The notes below the pieces were generated by a model. That model was given only the letters and a program-made list of their open reading frames with translations, was not told where the DNA came from and did no database searches. The translations under genes were made by a program, and so were the position numbers. Shown here piece after piece: positions 1 through 10,847 of a stretch of DNA of 64,000 bases. The stretch comes from Marisa cornuarietis (taxonomy: Eukaryota > Mollusca > Gastropoda > Architaenioglossa > Ampullariidae), in assembly GCA_004794655.1 (NCBI GenBank), contig SMMW01000001.1, positions 13,300,001 through 13,364,000 on the forward strand. Direction: 5' to 3'. Positions within the stretch are counted from its first letter, which is position 1. Every line of letters begins with the position of its first letter.

Positions 1-474
1 GAACCCATCACCATATTTCGTCTAAGATAAGCCCTGCTGAGTTATGCCCAGCTGTGCGGCCTAATGTAGGTCTGCAGTGTTGTGGCGTGCAAGGTGGTGT
101 ATTCACTATAACTCACATCATGTAAGACGAACCCCACTCACCTCCGTCTGGTATCTGTGTCACAGTCGGCCAAACGCTACTCCTCGCCTATTGCCTCACC
201 TCTGAAATTGTCTCACAGTGTGTGATGAAATGCGTGGACAAAAAAAAAAAAAAAGCGTTTCTCTTTTGTAGGGCGTAGCAATAACAACAAAGAATAAAAA
301 AACACAACAACAGCAAAAAGGAAAGTCCAACCCAGCCAACAGTTGGAGCATATGTGACCTACATCACCAACTGACTCACAGTCAGTACCAGCTTCCTGCT
401 GTTTCGGCGTGAACTCACTCCACGTCTTGGAGCAGAAACATCCGAATTATGTGTCTCCAGTATTCACTGATGAG

Positions 475-511
475 CACACACACACACACACACGCACGCA
501 CACACGCGCGC
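475..511. repeat. (CA)n microsatellite with CG interruptions
   Basis: A run of CA dinucleotides that passes into CGCA and CGCG steps at its right end. Confidence 0.85.
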
Positions 512-1973
512 CCTCGCCCACTAACGTATATAAAAAAAAACTATCGAAGACCATTGTAATCCACCCTACATGCCAATCCTTTCAAGAAAAGTGGGTGTGG
601 GCGACCATTTCTCTTGTACACAAAAGCAGGTTTGTGCCCTCTGAACTTTCGTAAAAAAAAAAAAAAAAAACCCGTACTACTCAAATGTCGTGCCGCCCTA
701 GAATATCAAATATTGACAGTCTTGATTGAATTATCTTAGAACCGCAGACACTGAAAATCAAGACTTTTAAATGAGTCTTAGAAAAGCAGGCTGCCATTAC
801 TACCAAGTCTCGACCGAGTTTAATAATACCAAGCTGGCATTGCATTTCAAGACTTGAGTCCTAGAGCTGTGACCAAGACTGAAATGAGTTTTTCAATAGC
901 TAGCGCTGCGACCAAGCAATGAATCATATCATTGTATACTATCACTGACAGTCGAGAGAGAGAGAGAGAGAGATGACCCCAACTGTAACAGGTTGGGTCT
1001 GCGATCAAGACTAAAACTCCTCCCTGGAGACTTTCGCGAGGGCCTGTGGCTGAGGTTGGCAGGAAGATTCTACTGTGTGACAGGCACGTGAGGTATGCAC
1101 ACTGTACGTCATGTCAGCCATTAGGCCGTCGGGAATTGTCTCTCTACATTTAACGACTTCTGCCCTGCCTGTCTGCAGATATCGCCATCGACAGGTCCGT
1201 GGCAGGCGTTACAGGCAGCACACACAGACACCATCCGTCTCACCTTTTCTTTTAAAAAAAACAAAACAAAAAACTCGCAAGGCATGCTCTGTGTGCGTGT
1301 TTGTCCACGTGTTTCTTGGCCTCAGTGATGTAAGACTTAAACACTTTGGCTGCTTGGAGTCATGGATTCCTCTTTGATATTCCGTCTCATCTTGGTGGAT
1401 CTTCGTTTTTCGTCATCGTTTTTATTGTTGAATTTTCATTCACTAGGTTTTGGAAAATCTTATATGTGTGTGTGTTAAAAAGTGTTTCTCGTCTCCCCCT
1501 TTTGATCTCCTCTCCGTAAATGCACTTTGCAGTAACAGTCACCCGGAGGACATGCATCATTCAGCGGCGCCGTGTATAATAAATACACTTTCACATAATG
1601 TTAGCTGTCAGAAGTTTAAAGTGCGCATTTGCAAAAGAAACTTGGCGACAAATGACGACCACCATTCCACTGGAAGACAACTAAGTGAGGGATTGTGTGG
1701 TCGACAACAACGTCGACTATAGTACGCTCCCTGCTATGTTGGCGGGACCCGGACGACGGTTCAGCCACGAAGCCGCGCCGTTGTCGTGTTATTTTATTGT
1801 CGAAACGCTTGTCTCGCGTGCCGCTGTGACGGAAGTGTTGCGGTGAGCTGCACACACCCAAGGGTTGTCATCATGCAGAGCCCCCTTCTCCCTCACCCTC
1901 CCACCCCCTCCACACACCCCCTCCTGCATAGCGATGGCTGGAACGTCTTAGTGAAAACAGCAGCTATCCTTCT

Positions 1974-2075
1974 GATGAGTCTTGTCCTATTATTTTCTTC
2001 TGAGTCTCACCACGTATTTTCCGATGATGAGTCTTACCACGCTTTTTTCCGATGAGTCTTGCCCCGTTATTTTCT
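1974..2075. repeat. Short tandem repeat, about 4 units of 24-28 bp
   Basis: Four consecutive degenerate units begin with GATGAGTCTT or a close variant and end in a T-rich stretch such as ATTTTCC. They start near 1974, 1999, 2023 and 2051. The array does not encode a plausible repeat protein. Confidence 0.6.
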
Positions 2076-4882
2076 GACTAATCCCGTCAGGTAAATTTTG
2101 TTTTAAACAAAGCTTTTCAGTTGCCGATTGAGGAAAGGTGTGCCATTGGCATGTTTACGTAAAAGGTAAAAATGACTTTGGTTTGAATAGACTATAGAAT
2201 TGTTGCTGTTACTTCTTAGGTTTGCTTGTGACGTGGTAGTGTATAGTATCATATCGTGTTGCTTTAACAATGCCAGTATGACGTACATATCATCAGATCA
2301 TTTTCATGTTATGTAATCAGGTCACCCGTAAGCCACAGAGACGTACATTTAATTAATTATTTTACGAAAGCTTTGCTTATAGAATGTTTGATGGATGTCG
2401 CGCTCAGAATCGGAATGGCAAAATACAAATAAATCTGACAAAGTGCCACCTGTGGTATCACAAACACCTGTCTAAATGCATTGGAAGACGTCATACGCAA
2501 CGGCAGCTGTTCACACGCACACAAAAAGCGAGAGAAAGAAAGGTGGGGCAGATAAGCACATCAGAGCGACAGATACAAGATCCCCCCTCCCCCTCCCTCC
2601 TACCACATACTGGTTACTCCCCAGTCCCTTCACTGCCCCCCACACACTTCTGGCTCGCCGATCGTGCCCAGTGCTTTAGGAAGTGCCAGTTATTTTGACA
2701 GAAAGAAAAGCCAGGTCAGTCGGTGCTACGATTTGTGTAGTCCGTCAGATCAGATCCCCCAGCAAATGACGTGCAACAAGAACGAGGATCTCAAACTAAT
2801 GCAGACTGGGGTTGGTCCATGAATAAAGGCAGAGAACCGTAGCCTCCCCCCCCCCCTCTACCCCACAGTGCCGGCGGTTACAGTGAGCCTATTTCTAGCA
2901 AAGTGGACAAGTCTCAAAGCAGGGCCTCCTGAATATCCCCAGCTATAACGCAGTGCCGCACGTGACACTAATGGCTGAAGCACTCGCAGCGACAAGGGCA
3001 CTTCCGTGACCAGGAGGTTCTCAGCTCCAGTCAAGTACATTCTTGGCAGCGACTGGATCGTGAGCTCGCTCCAAGAACACTTTCCAGGTGGATGATAAAT
3101 ACCTGTACAATTCTCTTGATAGCTTTAGTCATAACCTGGCGCCTCCAAACAGAGCCGCTCTCACTTTCTATGGCGGTTACCGCGCACACACATACGTACA
3201 TTAGCACGCACGCGCGCACTCGTGGAATGCCCACAGGTTGTGCGACGCCGGTGTCTGTGGCCGAGGTCGCCCACTACTCGATCGTCTGCTTCTAGCGAAA
3301 CCTTCACCTTTCCATTTTTGGCAACGAATTACAGGACCGCCATCAAATGTCTGGAATACACACCAACCTCACCCTACACTCCCGACACGCGCACTACAGA
3401 CTACAGAATCACAATCACGCCTCCATTCACGTTCAGACAGCCATGCATTGTGCCAGCCGTCCCCGCCGTGCCGCGACATAGACGAGAGTGAGCAGCCATC
3501 AGTGAAAACCTCAACTAGAAACAATGAGAATAAAACTGACTGTCAGATGGAGGATCTCTCTTTCTCTCTCACACACTTTTTTTTATAGCTGAACGGACTC
3601 ACGCATTCCTAATGTGAACATCCTAACACCGAAAACAGCAGAAGTGTATTCGCCATAACTTAATCACCACTGAGTGATAAATGTAGTCTTCCTTTTCAAA
3701 GAGATTGTTGTGTCTAATGTTTGATATAGTCATGAGGGACTGTGTTCCAATAACAGTAATAACAAAACGAATCGGTCAACCGTGTCTACAGATCCTCGGG
3801 AACGAGACCCACAGTTGCCCCCACCTCATACCTAGCACCTGTTGCACACATAGTTACCGCCTATTCCACATACCTACTGCCTGTTCCTGCCGAAGGTTCT
3901 GAATTAAAGGCTGAAAGGAGTAGACGACTCCAGCCTCAATGTGCTCGTTTCTTGTGTACCTGCGATGTTATCACCATAATTTCCTATTTTGCACTAACTG
4001 ATAACAAGGTGCGCTCATGACACGATGGCGCTTCGTGGTGGGTTAGTGAAAAGATTTCTGTTTACGGGTCAGAAAAAGGGTGAGTGATGGTATGTGCTTG
4101 GGTTTTTTTTCTTCTTTACATGCTTACATTTATCGGTCGAGACCTCTTTTTTCCCACGAAGGTTCACGGGAAAGGTATTGCAGTGGTAGGCGGTAAGTTG
4201 GACTAGAACTCAGCACGACGTTGTGACGAAGTGCGACTTATCAATTTTCATCTCTCCCCTCCCACCTTCACTTTCAATACCTGCAAAAGCCGCCAAATGA
4301 TGATGGTCCAGAACTCGTGGCAGACTTCACAGAGTTCGTAGTGTGACAAAGTGAACGATGTGGCACATTTAAAAGTTGAAGGTTTTATCCTGTATCTACT
4401 CCCTTCGCCAAACAACCATTAATTGTGAGTGTTGGTGTACATATAAGGGGAGGTAGGGCGTAGTCCGGGTTAAACGATACCCGACATATTGTCGTATTTG
4501 TGACTTTAGTTCATGTTGTATAAGACCCTCGTCTCAACATTCGTCACACACAAGGGCACATAATGAAACAGGCGTCCAGTAAGAGAGGTCCTTAAGAGAA
4601 CTTGGATCGACGACTACCGTAAAGATGTCCCCCCCCTCCTCATTCACCTCTCCCACCCCCCCGCAAAAAGTAAGTGGCAAGTCAGTCAGCAGTTGGGCGC
4701 GTGTCACGCGAGGTGAGGCTAGAGGAATGTGTGTGCCAGATAGCACTCGACCCGTAGTGTGCTGTCATCACGCCAGCTTGCGGTGTAGCGCACTCAATGA
4801 GTCTGATGCTACAAGCAGAGATAACACCAACAGGAACAAGGCCAAACTACGGCTGGGCACCTCGCCAATTCTGTTTGTGTCT

Positions 4883-5007
4883 GCGTGTGTGTGTGTGCGC
4901 GCGCGCGCGTGCGAGCGCTACTAAAACTACACGGGTACCAAAGAACATCTCACCTTCATTTCTAGCTTCTCTAATTTAGCAACAACACACACACACACAC
5001 ACACACA
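4883..5007. repeat. Compound (GT)n(GC)n and (AC)n microsatellites
   Basis: A GT run passes into GCGCGC (4883-4918), and an AC run lies at 4984-5007 with about 65 bases of ordinary sequence between them. The GT-GC transition is an alternating purine-pyrimidine tract of the kind able to adopt Z-DNA. Confidence 0.8.
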
Positions 5008-5393
5008 AAGATGTACCGCCACTGTCTTGATACGAACAACATCAACATAACAATGATCAGTTTCATCTCCGATGAGTCACGAATCACGAGTGGCTTGGTG
5101 GCCATGGCAACAGATTTGAGGGCGGAACATACTACATGTATTGAAAATGTCGCTACACATCGTAGTTTGGTAAACCACTACCGCTATGTTCAACTTTCCT
5201 TGCCATTGTGTTAGGCTTCATGTTAAGAGAAAACATGCGTGCACATTCTTTGTTTGAGAGAGAGAGAGAAAAAAAAAAGATTAAAGAAACCAAGAAAAAA
5301 GCTGAGCAGACCGTAATTACGTACGAGAGGACCCACTCGCACACACACCCCTTACGAAAGACAAAGCTATGGATGGCCGCCCGCGACGATTAT

Positions 5394-5400
5394 ACTTACC
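5394..5400 (-). other. 5' splice site of the CRIM1-like exon
   Basis: On the minus strand the exon ends ...TGCAAAG at 5400 and continues GTAAGT, a near-perfect metazoan donor. It splits the codon after its first base (phase 1). Reading through it would add an unrelated low-complexity tail, so the break in domain sense also falls here. Confidence 0.75.
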
Positions 5401-5697
5401 TTTGCAGACTCCCTCCTCGTGTCCGGTGATGGCCTGCCCCACGGGCGGCGGCGCGATAAAACACTCCAGTTGGTCAGCGCAGCGGCCCAGCAGGCCGTAC
5501 ACTCCCCCGCAGCTCTCGTTCTCTTGCCGCGCGCACACGGTGCAGCACCCGCACACATCCAGCACCACGTCGCCCGGGGGACAGTCCGGCCGCAGCGGCG
5601 AGCACGACGAGGGCCGGCAGAGGTCACAGGTCAGCGCCGACACCACCGCCACGTTGTGCAGCAACAGCAGCACCATCGCCGTCAGTGTCGTGGTCAT
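5400..5697 (-). CDS. CRIM1: CRIM1-like protein, first coding exon (signal peptide plus IGFBP domain), partial
   Basis: This exon encodes the secreted N-terminus of an IGF-binding-protein-domain protein. Translation from the ATG at 5697 gives a hydrophobic signal peptide (about residues 1-21) and then 12 cysteines at residues 24, 27, 32, 39, 49, 51, 52, 55, 63, 73, 79 and 98, the full count of an IGFBP N-terminal domain. The diagnostic CGCCTVC is at 49-55 and a glycosylation sequon NES at 60-62. The pattern NESCGG, then G-x-C, then a proline-rich loop and GVC resembles CRIM1 more than IGFBP7, KAZALD1 or ESM1, judged from memory of those families. CRIM1 is a transmembrane BMP-binding protein with von Willebrand C repeats after this domain; none are visible here. 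The reading frame stays open upstream to 5967, but I chose the ATG that directly precedes the signal peptide and has A at -3. The exon ends in phase 1 at a GTAAGT donor. Later exons would lie beyond the left edge. Family assignment is firm; orthology is likely but unproven. Confidence 0.75.
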
Positions 5698-6600
5698 CGT
5701 CCCAACAGGTAGCTTGTTGTCCACCAGCCACGGCGACGGCGACCTCCCCCGTCGAAACGACGTCACGTTTTGGAGTTGTCGTCGCGTGTGGTAGTGGTGA
5801 TGGTGCTGGCGGTGGCGGTGTGGACCTGCTCCGCAACCCTGCTGGCGGCGACCGGCAGCGACGACGAGGCGCCCCACCCGGGGTCGAAATGCGGGTGGAG
5901 AGGCGGCCTGGGCCTGACCGGGGGCCAACATAGCGTCATCTAAGAGGCCAAGGGACGGGCTAGCCACCTCGCCTCATCCACACTTCTCTTCTTGTCGCTT
6001 GCTCCTCACCACCGCTTGGTTGTCCCGTTTTTTCTTGCGTGTAGGGGTGCACCGTGCTACTAGTAGTAGTAGGCCAGCGGGCCCCTTTCGCACTCTTGCT
6101 GGTATGGACTCCCCCCCCTACCAAACTCGTTCGCTCCCTCAGCAAAAGTGAGCCTCTATGTGTCTGTGTGTCAGCTTTGTAAACCCTTCGGCGTTTTCAC
6201 GTCGGCTCTGCACACCCGTTATCCCGAGACGAACCGAAGTGGCTTGAGACTGTCGGCGAGGACGGCTGAAGTGTCACTGACGGCTGGCAGCGGTGGGCGG
6301 CAGAGTCGTGTGCACGAGGGTGCATTTCACCTGGCAGCGACATCCCACTTTGACTACAACCACGGTGGAGCGGGGTGGGGAGAAGGGAGGAAGAGGTAAG
6401 GCGGGGGTGGTGGTGGTGGTGGTGGCTTATCGCGAAAACAAACAGCTGACCTTGGACGTATCACAGCGCCGCTTCCGCCTGCCGGGCCCAGCCTCTCCGC
6501 CAGCGGCGTACGTCGTGTCGCCGGCGCGTGCGCGCGAGGTGGCCCCGCCTCTTCGCCTCCTGCCCCTCCCCCTCATGCGGTGATGGGGGACTGGAAGGGG
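5400..6600. promoter_or_regulatory. GC-rich block around the CRIM1-like first exon, probable promoter region
   Basis: This stretch is clearly richer in G, C and CpG than its flanks and contains the signal-peptide exon at its left end. The minus-strand transcript would start somewhere to the right of 5697, inside the block. No TATA box at a fixed distance is evident, which fits a CpG-rich broad promoter. It also contains a short GGT repeat near 6407-6425. The exact start of transcription cannot be read from sequence alone. Confidence 0.4.
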
Positions 6601-7395
6601 TGGGGTGTGGGGTGGTGGAAGGAGCCAGTGGGCAGGCCTGATGACCACGACCTACCCGCCCTTCTTGTAACCGTTCTTCATCCAAACCCCGAAAGTGTAT
6701 GGGGTGGGGAGTAAGGAGGGTTGGCAGCGACAGGCCGATGCGTGTGTGTGTGTGTGTGACCACAACAGCGTAGTAGACGCCTGTTAATGAATGGGCCTCC
6801 TGGGCTGTGACTAACTTGCTGTCCGCGAAAGAATGAGAAGATCGTCAGGGTCGGGCAGGACACGTGCGTGCTGTGACTCAGCGGCGGTTACCAGCGTGTG
6901 CCGCGACTAGTGAGAGGATAGTATCACCTTTTGGCACGCGCTCTCTCTCTCTCCCACACACACACACAGAGGCAGGCACACAAACGGAAACGGGTTTTTA
7001 TTGTCTTGTTTATTTGTGAATGGCAATAAATAAGTCTTTGTAAGAAAGTGTAATGTTTCGTTATTATCACCATTGTCGTGATCGTCATGACATCATCGGC
7101 GTTGTCGTTGTCAGTGTCAACTTTGCAGACATTCCGCTGTTCACTGTTAGTTCACTGAAGACCGAGAGAGACAAATATATTAATGTAAAGACGACGACAA
7201 TGATAGCGATAGCAGTGGCGACGATGATAATGATGATGATGATAGCGGCGACGAAGCTTTAAAAAGTCACCACAGCGACGCCACAAGTGATGGAGTTGAG
7301 AGGTGGACGAGGACAGACTATTCACGGACGTATTACTTTTATACACGTCCGTGGACTGTGGCACTCCAGCGTTGTGCTGGCCCAGTGCTGTGTGA
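6601..7395. other. Non-coding flank, no gene seen
   Basis: Sequence upstream of the GC-rich block. It contains a GT repeat at 6742-6758, a CT/CA-rich stretch near 6940-6970 and a GATGAT-rich stretch near 7220-7245. No open frame with recognisable protein similarity was found. Confidence 0.5.
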
Positions 7396-7523
7396 TGCTG
7401 AGCAAAGACCAACACCAACCGAGGCCCGGCACAGATCCAACATAACAACCGTCCAGCTCCCAATCGCATCCTGAGATACCGAATTCCAGCTGTACACCCA
7501 CTAAACTCTCTCTCTCTCTCGCT
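7396..7523 (-). repeat. Interspersed repeat X, copy 1
   Basis: On the minus strand this segment starts in a GA run, continues TTTAGTGGGTGTACAGCTGG, and runs to GGTCTTTGCTCAGCA. The same sequence with few differences occurs in the opposite orientation at 10731-10847. Both copies include the GA run at the same end, so the GA run is part of the element rather than a chance neighbour. I do not recognise the family. Confidence 0.75.
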
Positions 7524-9904
7524 CAGTACGACCAACCCAGTATAATATTTTGGTAAGAAGCAATTTCTCACTACGTCTCAAGACTGTCCAGAGAGAGAGA
7601 GAGTACGGATTGTGGAATCCTTGCCACAAATTTGTAGAAAACACTTTGCAGTGACAACACGACCTGACAACTGATGCTTCTACAGTCTTTGACATTACAG
7701 CCTTGCTTCCATCACAGTAGCAGCTTCGGACAACATCAGCAACCTCTCCTGAAAGCCCCTGTTCACTGGTCGACCGACTGGACTAAGGACACCTCCAGTC
7801 TGAAAAAAAAACCCAGCAAGAAAAAAAGTCTGTTACAACCGCTCTATAATTAAACAAATAAATTAATCAGTCAATAAAAAGTCTCATGACATTTTGTCCC
7901 GTTTCTCTGCTCAAGCCTAACGCGCTTTTTTATTACGTTCTGCGATAAAGGGTACTCTAGGCGACAGGCTTCACACCCGACTGCCAGGCCGGTTCGCACC
8001 GTCGCGTCTGAATGGGTTATAAATATCGCGGTGTCGGAGCTGGCATTCCACAGGTTGATAGCACTGAGCTCAATAATCGGAGCGTCAGACGCCTTCTGAC
8101 CTCACACCGCCTGTCCGACAACGCTTCTGATAGCGCGCTCCTGTAGAGAACAATTTACATGCAGACTGTTCTTCGCTTGTGAAGACGAACACACTGCTTC
8201 TAGTTCTAACCGGAGAGTCTTCTACCCGTAGCTTGCTGCTTAGACTGAACTGGTTAAAGACCAAGCTGACAGCAAAATAATGTAGTGCTCTGAAAGAATG
8301 AGGCTATTCTTGACACTAATTAACACCACATAGAACTCAAAATCGCAAAAAGAAGAAATGTGCCAATCAACGTCATTTGTTTAGTCCTACACAAATTTAT
8401 TGCAGTATTTCATACACTCTGTGAATTATCTCCGAAGCATCTGTATCGTTATTTCTATGATATTAAGATGCAGTACCGGTGGAACAATTTGTTCTTTATA
8501 GATCACTGCTATCGACGTATCTTTATATGGAACCCAGTGAGTGAGTGAGTGAGTGAGTTTCTAAAATACATTTCAGAAATATTTTATGCGTTCATTGTAA
8601 TGTCTTGCGCTCGAGCAGGATTTTCCGCCTTGCGTTGATGACGTATGCAAATTTCGTCCTTCGCAAGCGGCTGCGCGTGAGACGCTGCAGTTTACAGCGT
8701 AGATATATTTTTAGATATATTTTGCCAGTATCTATCAATATTTGTTTTAACGCGATGCAGTGTCCAAACCCAGGACAGACCTACATGAGAAAAAAATAAT
8801 CCGAAGGAGACTCCTGCTATAAACTACCAACTGGTAGAACGATTTGGGTAGGCCTACCCAGGTCGGGTATATATGTAACAGGCTGAATGGGTTAATAACC
8901 TAAAATTGCTCCCAGTCTTTGTCATCCCTCGTCATCAGTTGGTTATGTCATTACAAGTCATCGCCAGACGTCTTTATAATACTCATCACCATTGGTCGCA
9001 TCGTAATGGCAGAGACCATCTCCTCCAGCTGCTCTAGAGGGGCAGGTAACGATCCCTTTTCGACAGGTCATTACAAATCCTATCCCGAATGGTCGGCCTG
9101 TGGACGTTGATGACGTCAGTTGGGGGACTGCACGTAAGGGAGCTACCCCACTGTCTTTGTCGTTGGTATGTTTTGTACAGCAGCAACGTACACGCTGCGC
9201 AGCAAACCTCGCGTCATTCATCTGCGTCGCTGCTACTTCTGAGGTTGTACATACGTACTTTACTGACGACAACCAGGGTAGCTCAGGGTCAGGTTTCGTA
9301 GGTGTTAGTGTCACGGTAGCTGATGCGCCGTAGCAATAGAAGTGTGATAGAGGGGCGTGACCACTGACATACATTCATCACAAACATGAGTCCCAAACGA
9401 CACCCATCTCAGTTCAGGTTTTCAAAATCAATGAACGCACCCATGTCACTTAAAAAAAAAAAAAGGAAAGAAGAAGAAGAAAAAAAAAGGAAAGAGTGCA
9501 GTAAGAATGAATCGACTTCAAAATCGGCTAGTTGGCTGATTGTAGTATGTTATCTGACATTGTCAGGATGGGTATCTGGCATTGTCAGCAGGGGTATCTC
9601 TCGTCTCTGGGACATGTGCGTGACAGATTTATGGGGTTTTTTTGTGTCCCACAGTCGAACTTTCTCATATGTGACAAAGCCTCCGACTCCGCTAGCAGGA
9701 AAAAATGTCCTGCTGCTGCTAACATATTTGTGTCCCTTGAACATTATACTGTACATGCCCGCGTCTCTCTCTCTCTCTCTTTCTGCGTGCGTGACATCGA
9801 AATCTCAGGTAAATTTGTTTCAACCAGAGATCTGAAAGGAGCACTGAGCAACCCTAGCAGTCATTCTTCTCACCCACCCTACCCCTCAGGATGATGTTCA
9901 GACA
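7524..9904. other. Non-coding stretch, no gene seen
   Basis: Ordinary AT-moderate sequence. It contains a GTGA tetranucleotide repeat at 8533-8559, a palindromic GGTAGGCCTACC at about 8848 with sequence partly shared with 13785-13880, and an A/AAG-rich purine stretch near 9452-9495. Short open frames here show no known domain. Confidence 0.5.
8533..8559. repeat. (GTGA)n microsatellite
   Basis: About six tandem GTGA units. Confidence 0.85.
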
Positions 9905-10080
9905 TAAAATATTCGCTCGCCACCACTGCAGTAAAGACCGCAAGGCCCCCGGTTCATATCTCATCTCGGATCAGACGCATTTTTCCCAGCCAAACGATGC
10001 GCTCGACAAGAATCTGGTCCCTGGCTGTCGGGGCTTTTTCTCCCGGTTTCCCGACGACCGACACTTTCGGGCGTTCCCCC
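9905..10080 (+). mobile_element. tRNA-like SINE, copy A
   Basis: The segment contains CACCACTGCAGT, then GGCCC, then GTTCATATCTCATCTCGG, which resembles a tRNA B box, and then GTCGGGGCTTTTTCTCC. The same blocks in the same order occur on the minus strand at 10570-10725. Their spacing fits a SINE with a tRNA-derived head and a separate tail domain. The ends are not precisely defined and no flanking duplication was found. Confidence 0.5.
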
Positions 10081-10569
10081 TTGGTCGTCCACCCTTGCCT
10101 TGTTGTGCCTGTACTTGGGGGTGCGTGCTGCCAAGGATAGCGACTTTATGAAAACGGGTAGAGTTTTGTCGCCGACACTAGCGCCAAGAAAAGTTGGGTG
10201 TGGTGGGTAAATGGATGGGTGGGGGTGTAAGTAAAAGCGGAGGAGTGCGGGAAGTGGGAGCTGCGTGGGCTGAAATAAATTTCCGCACGATGGGTGCTGT
10301 CGTCGACTCGGGTAGCTGATAAAATGCACAGGGCGTCGGCCAGGTGACCTTCATCGGCCTCGGGACCGCGTCAGGAATGTGCTGTGCCGTAGTCGCTGCT
10401 ACTATCGTGTCTAAGTGAGAGCGGAGAGGGGGCAACAGTCACTATGCGCCTCCCTCGCAAAGATCTCTCAGCTCCCACTTCTCTGTTCAAGAGTTCGCTC
10501 CTTTTGATACCAGGTTGGCTGGCTGGTTGTGTCGGCGGAAAAATGCTTACACCTAGAGGTGATTTCGTA

Positions 10570-10725
10570 CTATGAGGGGAGAAGGAGGGAGTACCCGGAG
10601 AAAGCCCCCGACGGCCGTCTTTGCGAACAGGTGTGACATATACAGAGTGGTCCGAGACGAGATCTGAACACAGGGCCTCTCACTGCAGTGGTGACACTGC
10701 TAACGGTCACATTATACAGCAGCAA
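10570..10725 (-). mobile_element. tRNA-like SINE, copy B
   Basis: On the minus strand: TTAGCAGTGTCACC (A-box-like), CACCACTGCAGT, GTTCAGATCTCGTCTCGG (B-box-like), then GTCGGGGGCTTTCTCCGGG. It matches copy A in block order and lies about 500 bases away in the opposite orientation. The CTTTCTCCGGGTACTCC motif is like tail motifs shared by many animal SINEs, from memory. Confidence 0.5.
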
Positions 10726-10730
10726 TCGAT

Positions 10731-10847
10731 GAGAGAGAGTTTACTGGGTGTACAGCTGGGATTCGGTATCTCAGGATGCGATTGGGAGGTGGACCGTTGT
10801 ATGTTGGATGTGTGCCGGGCCTCGTTGGTGCTGGTCTTTGCTCAGCA
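10731..10847 (+). repeat. Interspersed repeat X, copy 2
   Basis: It begins in GAGAGAGAGT, continues TTACTGGGTGTACAGCTGG and ends near GGTCTTTGCTCAGCA. It is the inverted partner of 7396-7523 and abuts SINE copy B, so the two elements are nearly nested. Confidence 0.75.

Larger units (their letters stand above)
1..5393. other. Presumed first intron of the CRIM1-like gene (continues past the left edge)
   Basis: No second exon with von Willebrand C or other cysteine-rich coding sequence was found on the minus strand here. The stretch holds a 14-base A run at 241, a CA repeat at 475-511, an 18-base A run at 653-670, a GA repeat near 955-973, a short tandem array at 1974-2075 and GT/GC and AC repeats at 4883-5007. 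The intron reading is an inference from the donor at 5399. Confidence 0.45.

Noticed and set aside
5698..5967. 90-residue N-terminal extension of the CRIM1-like frame
   Set aside because: It would bury the signal peptide. Its composition (histidine and arginine runs) follows GC-rich 5' UTR, and the downstream ATG has good context.
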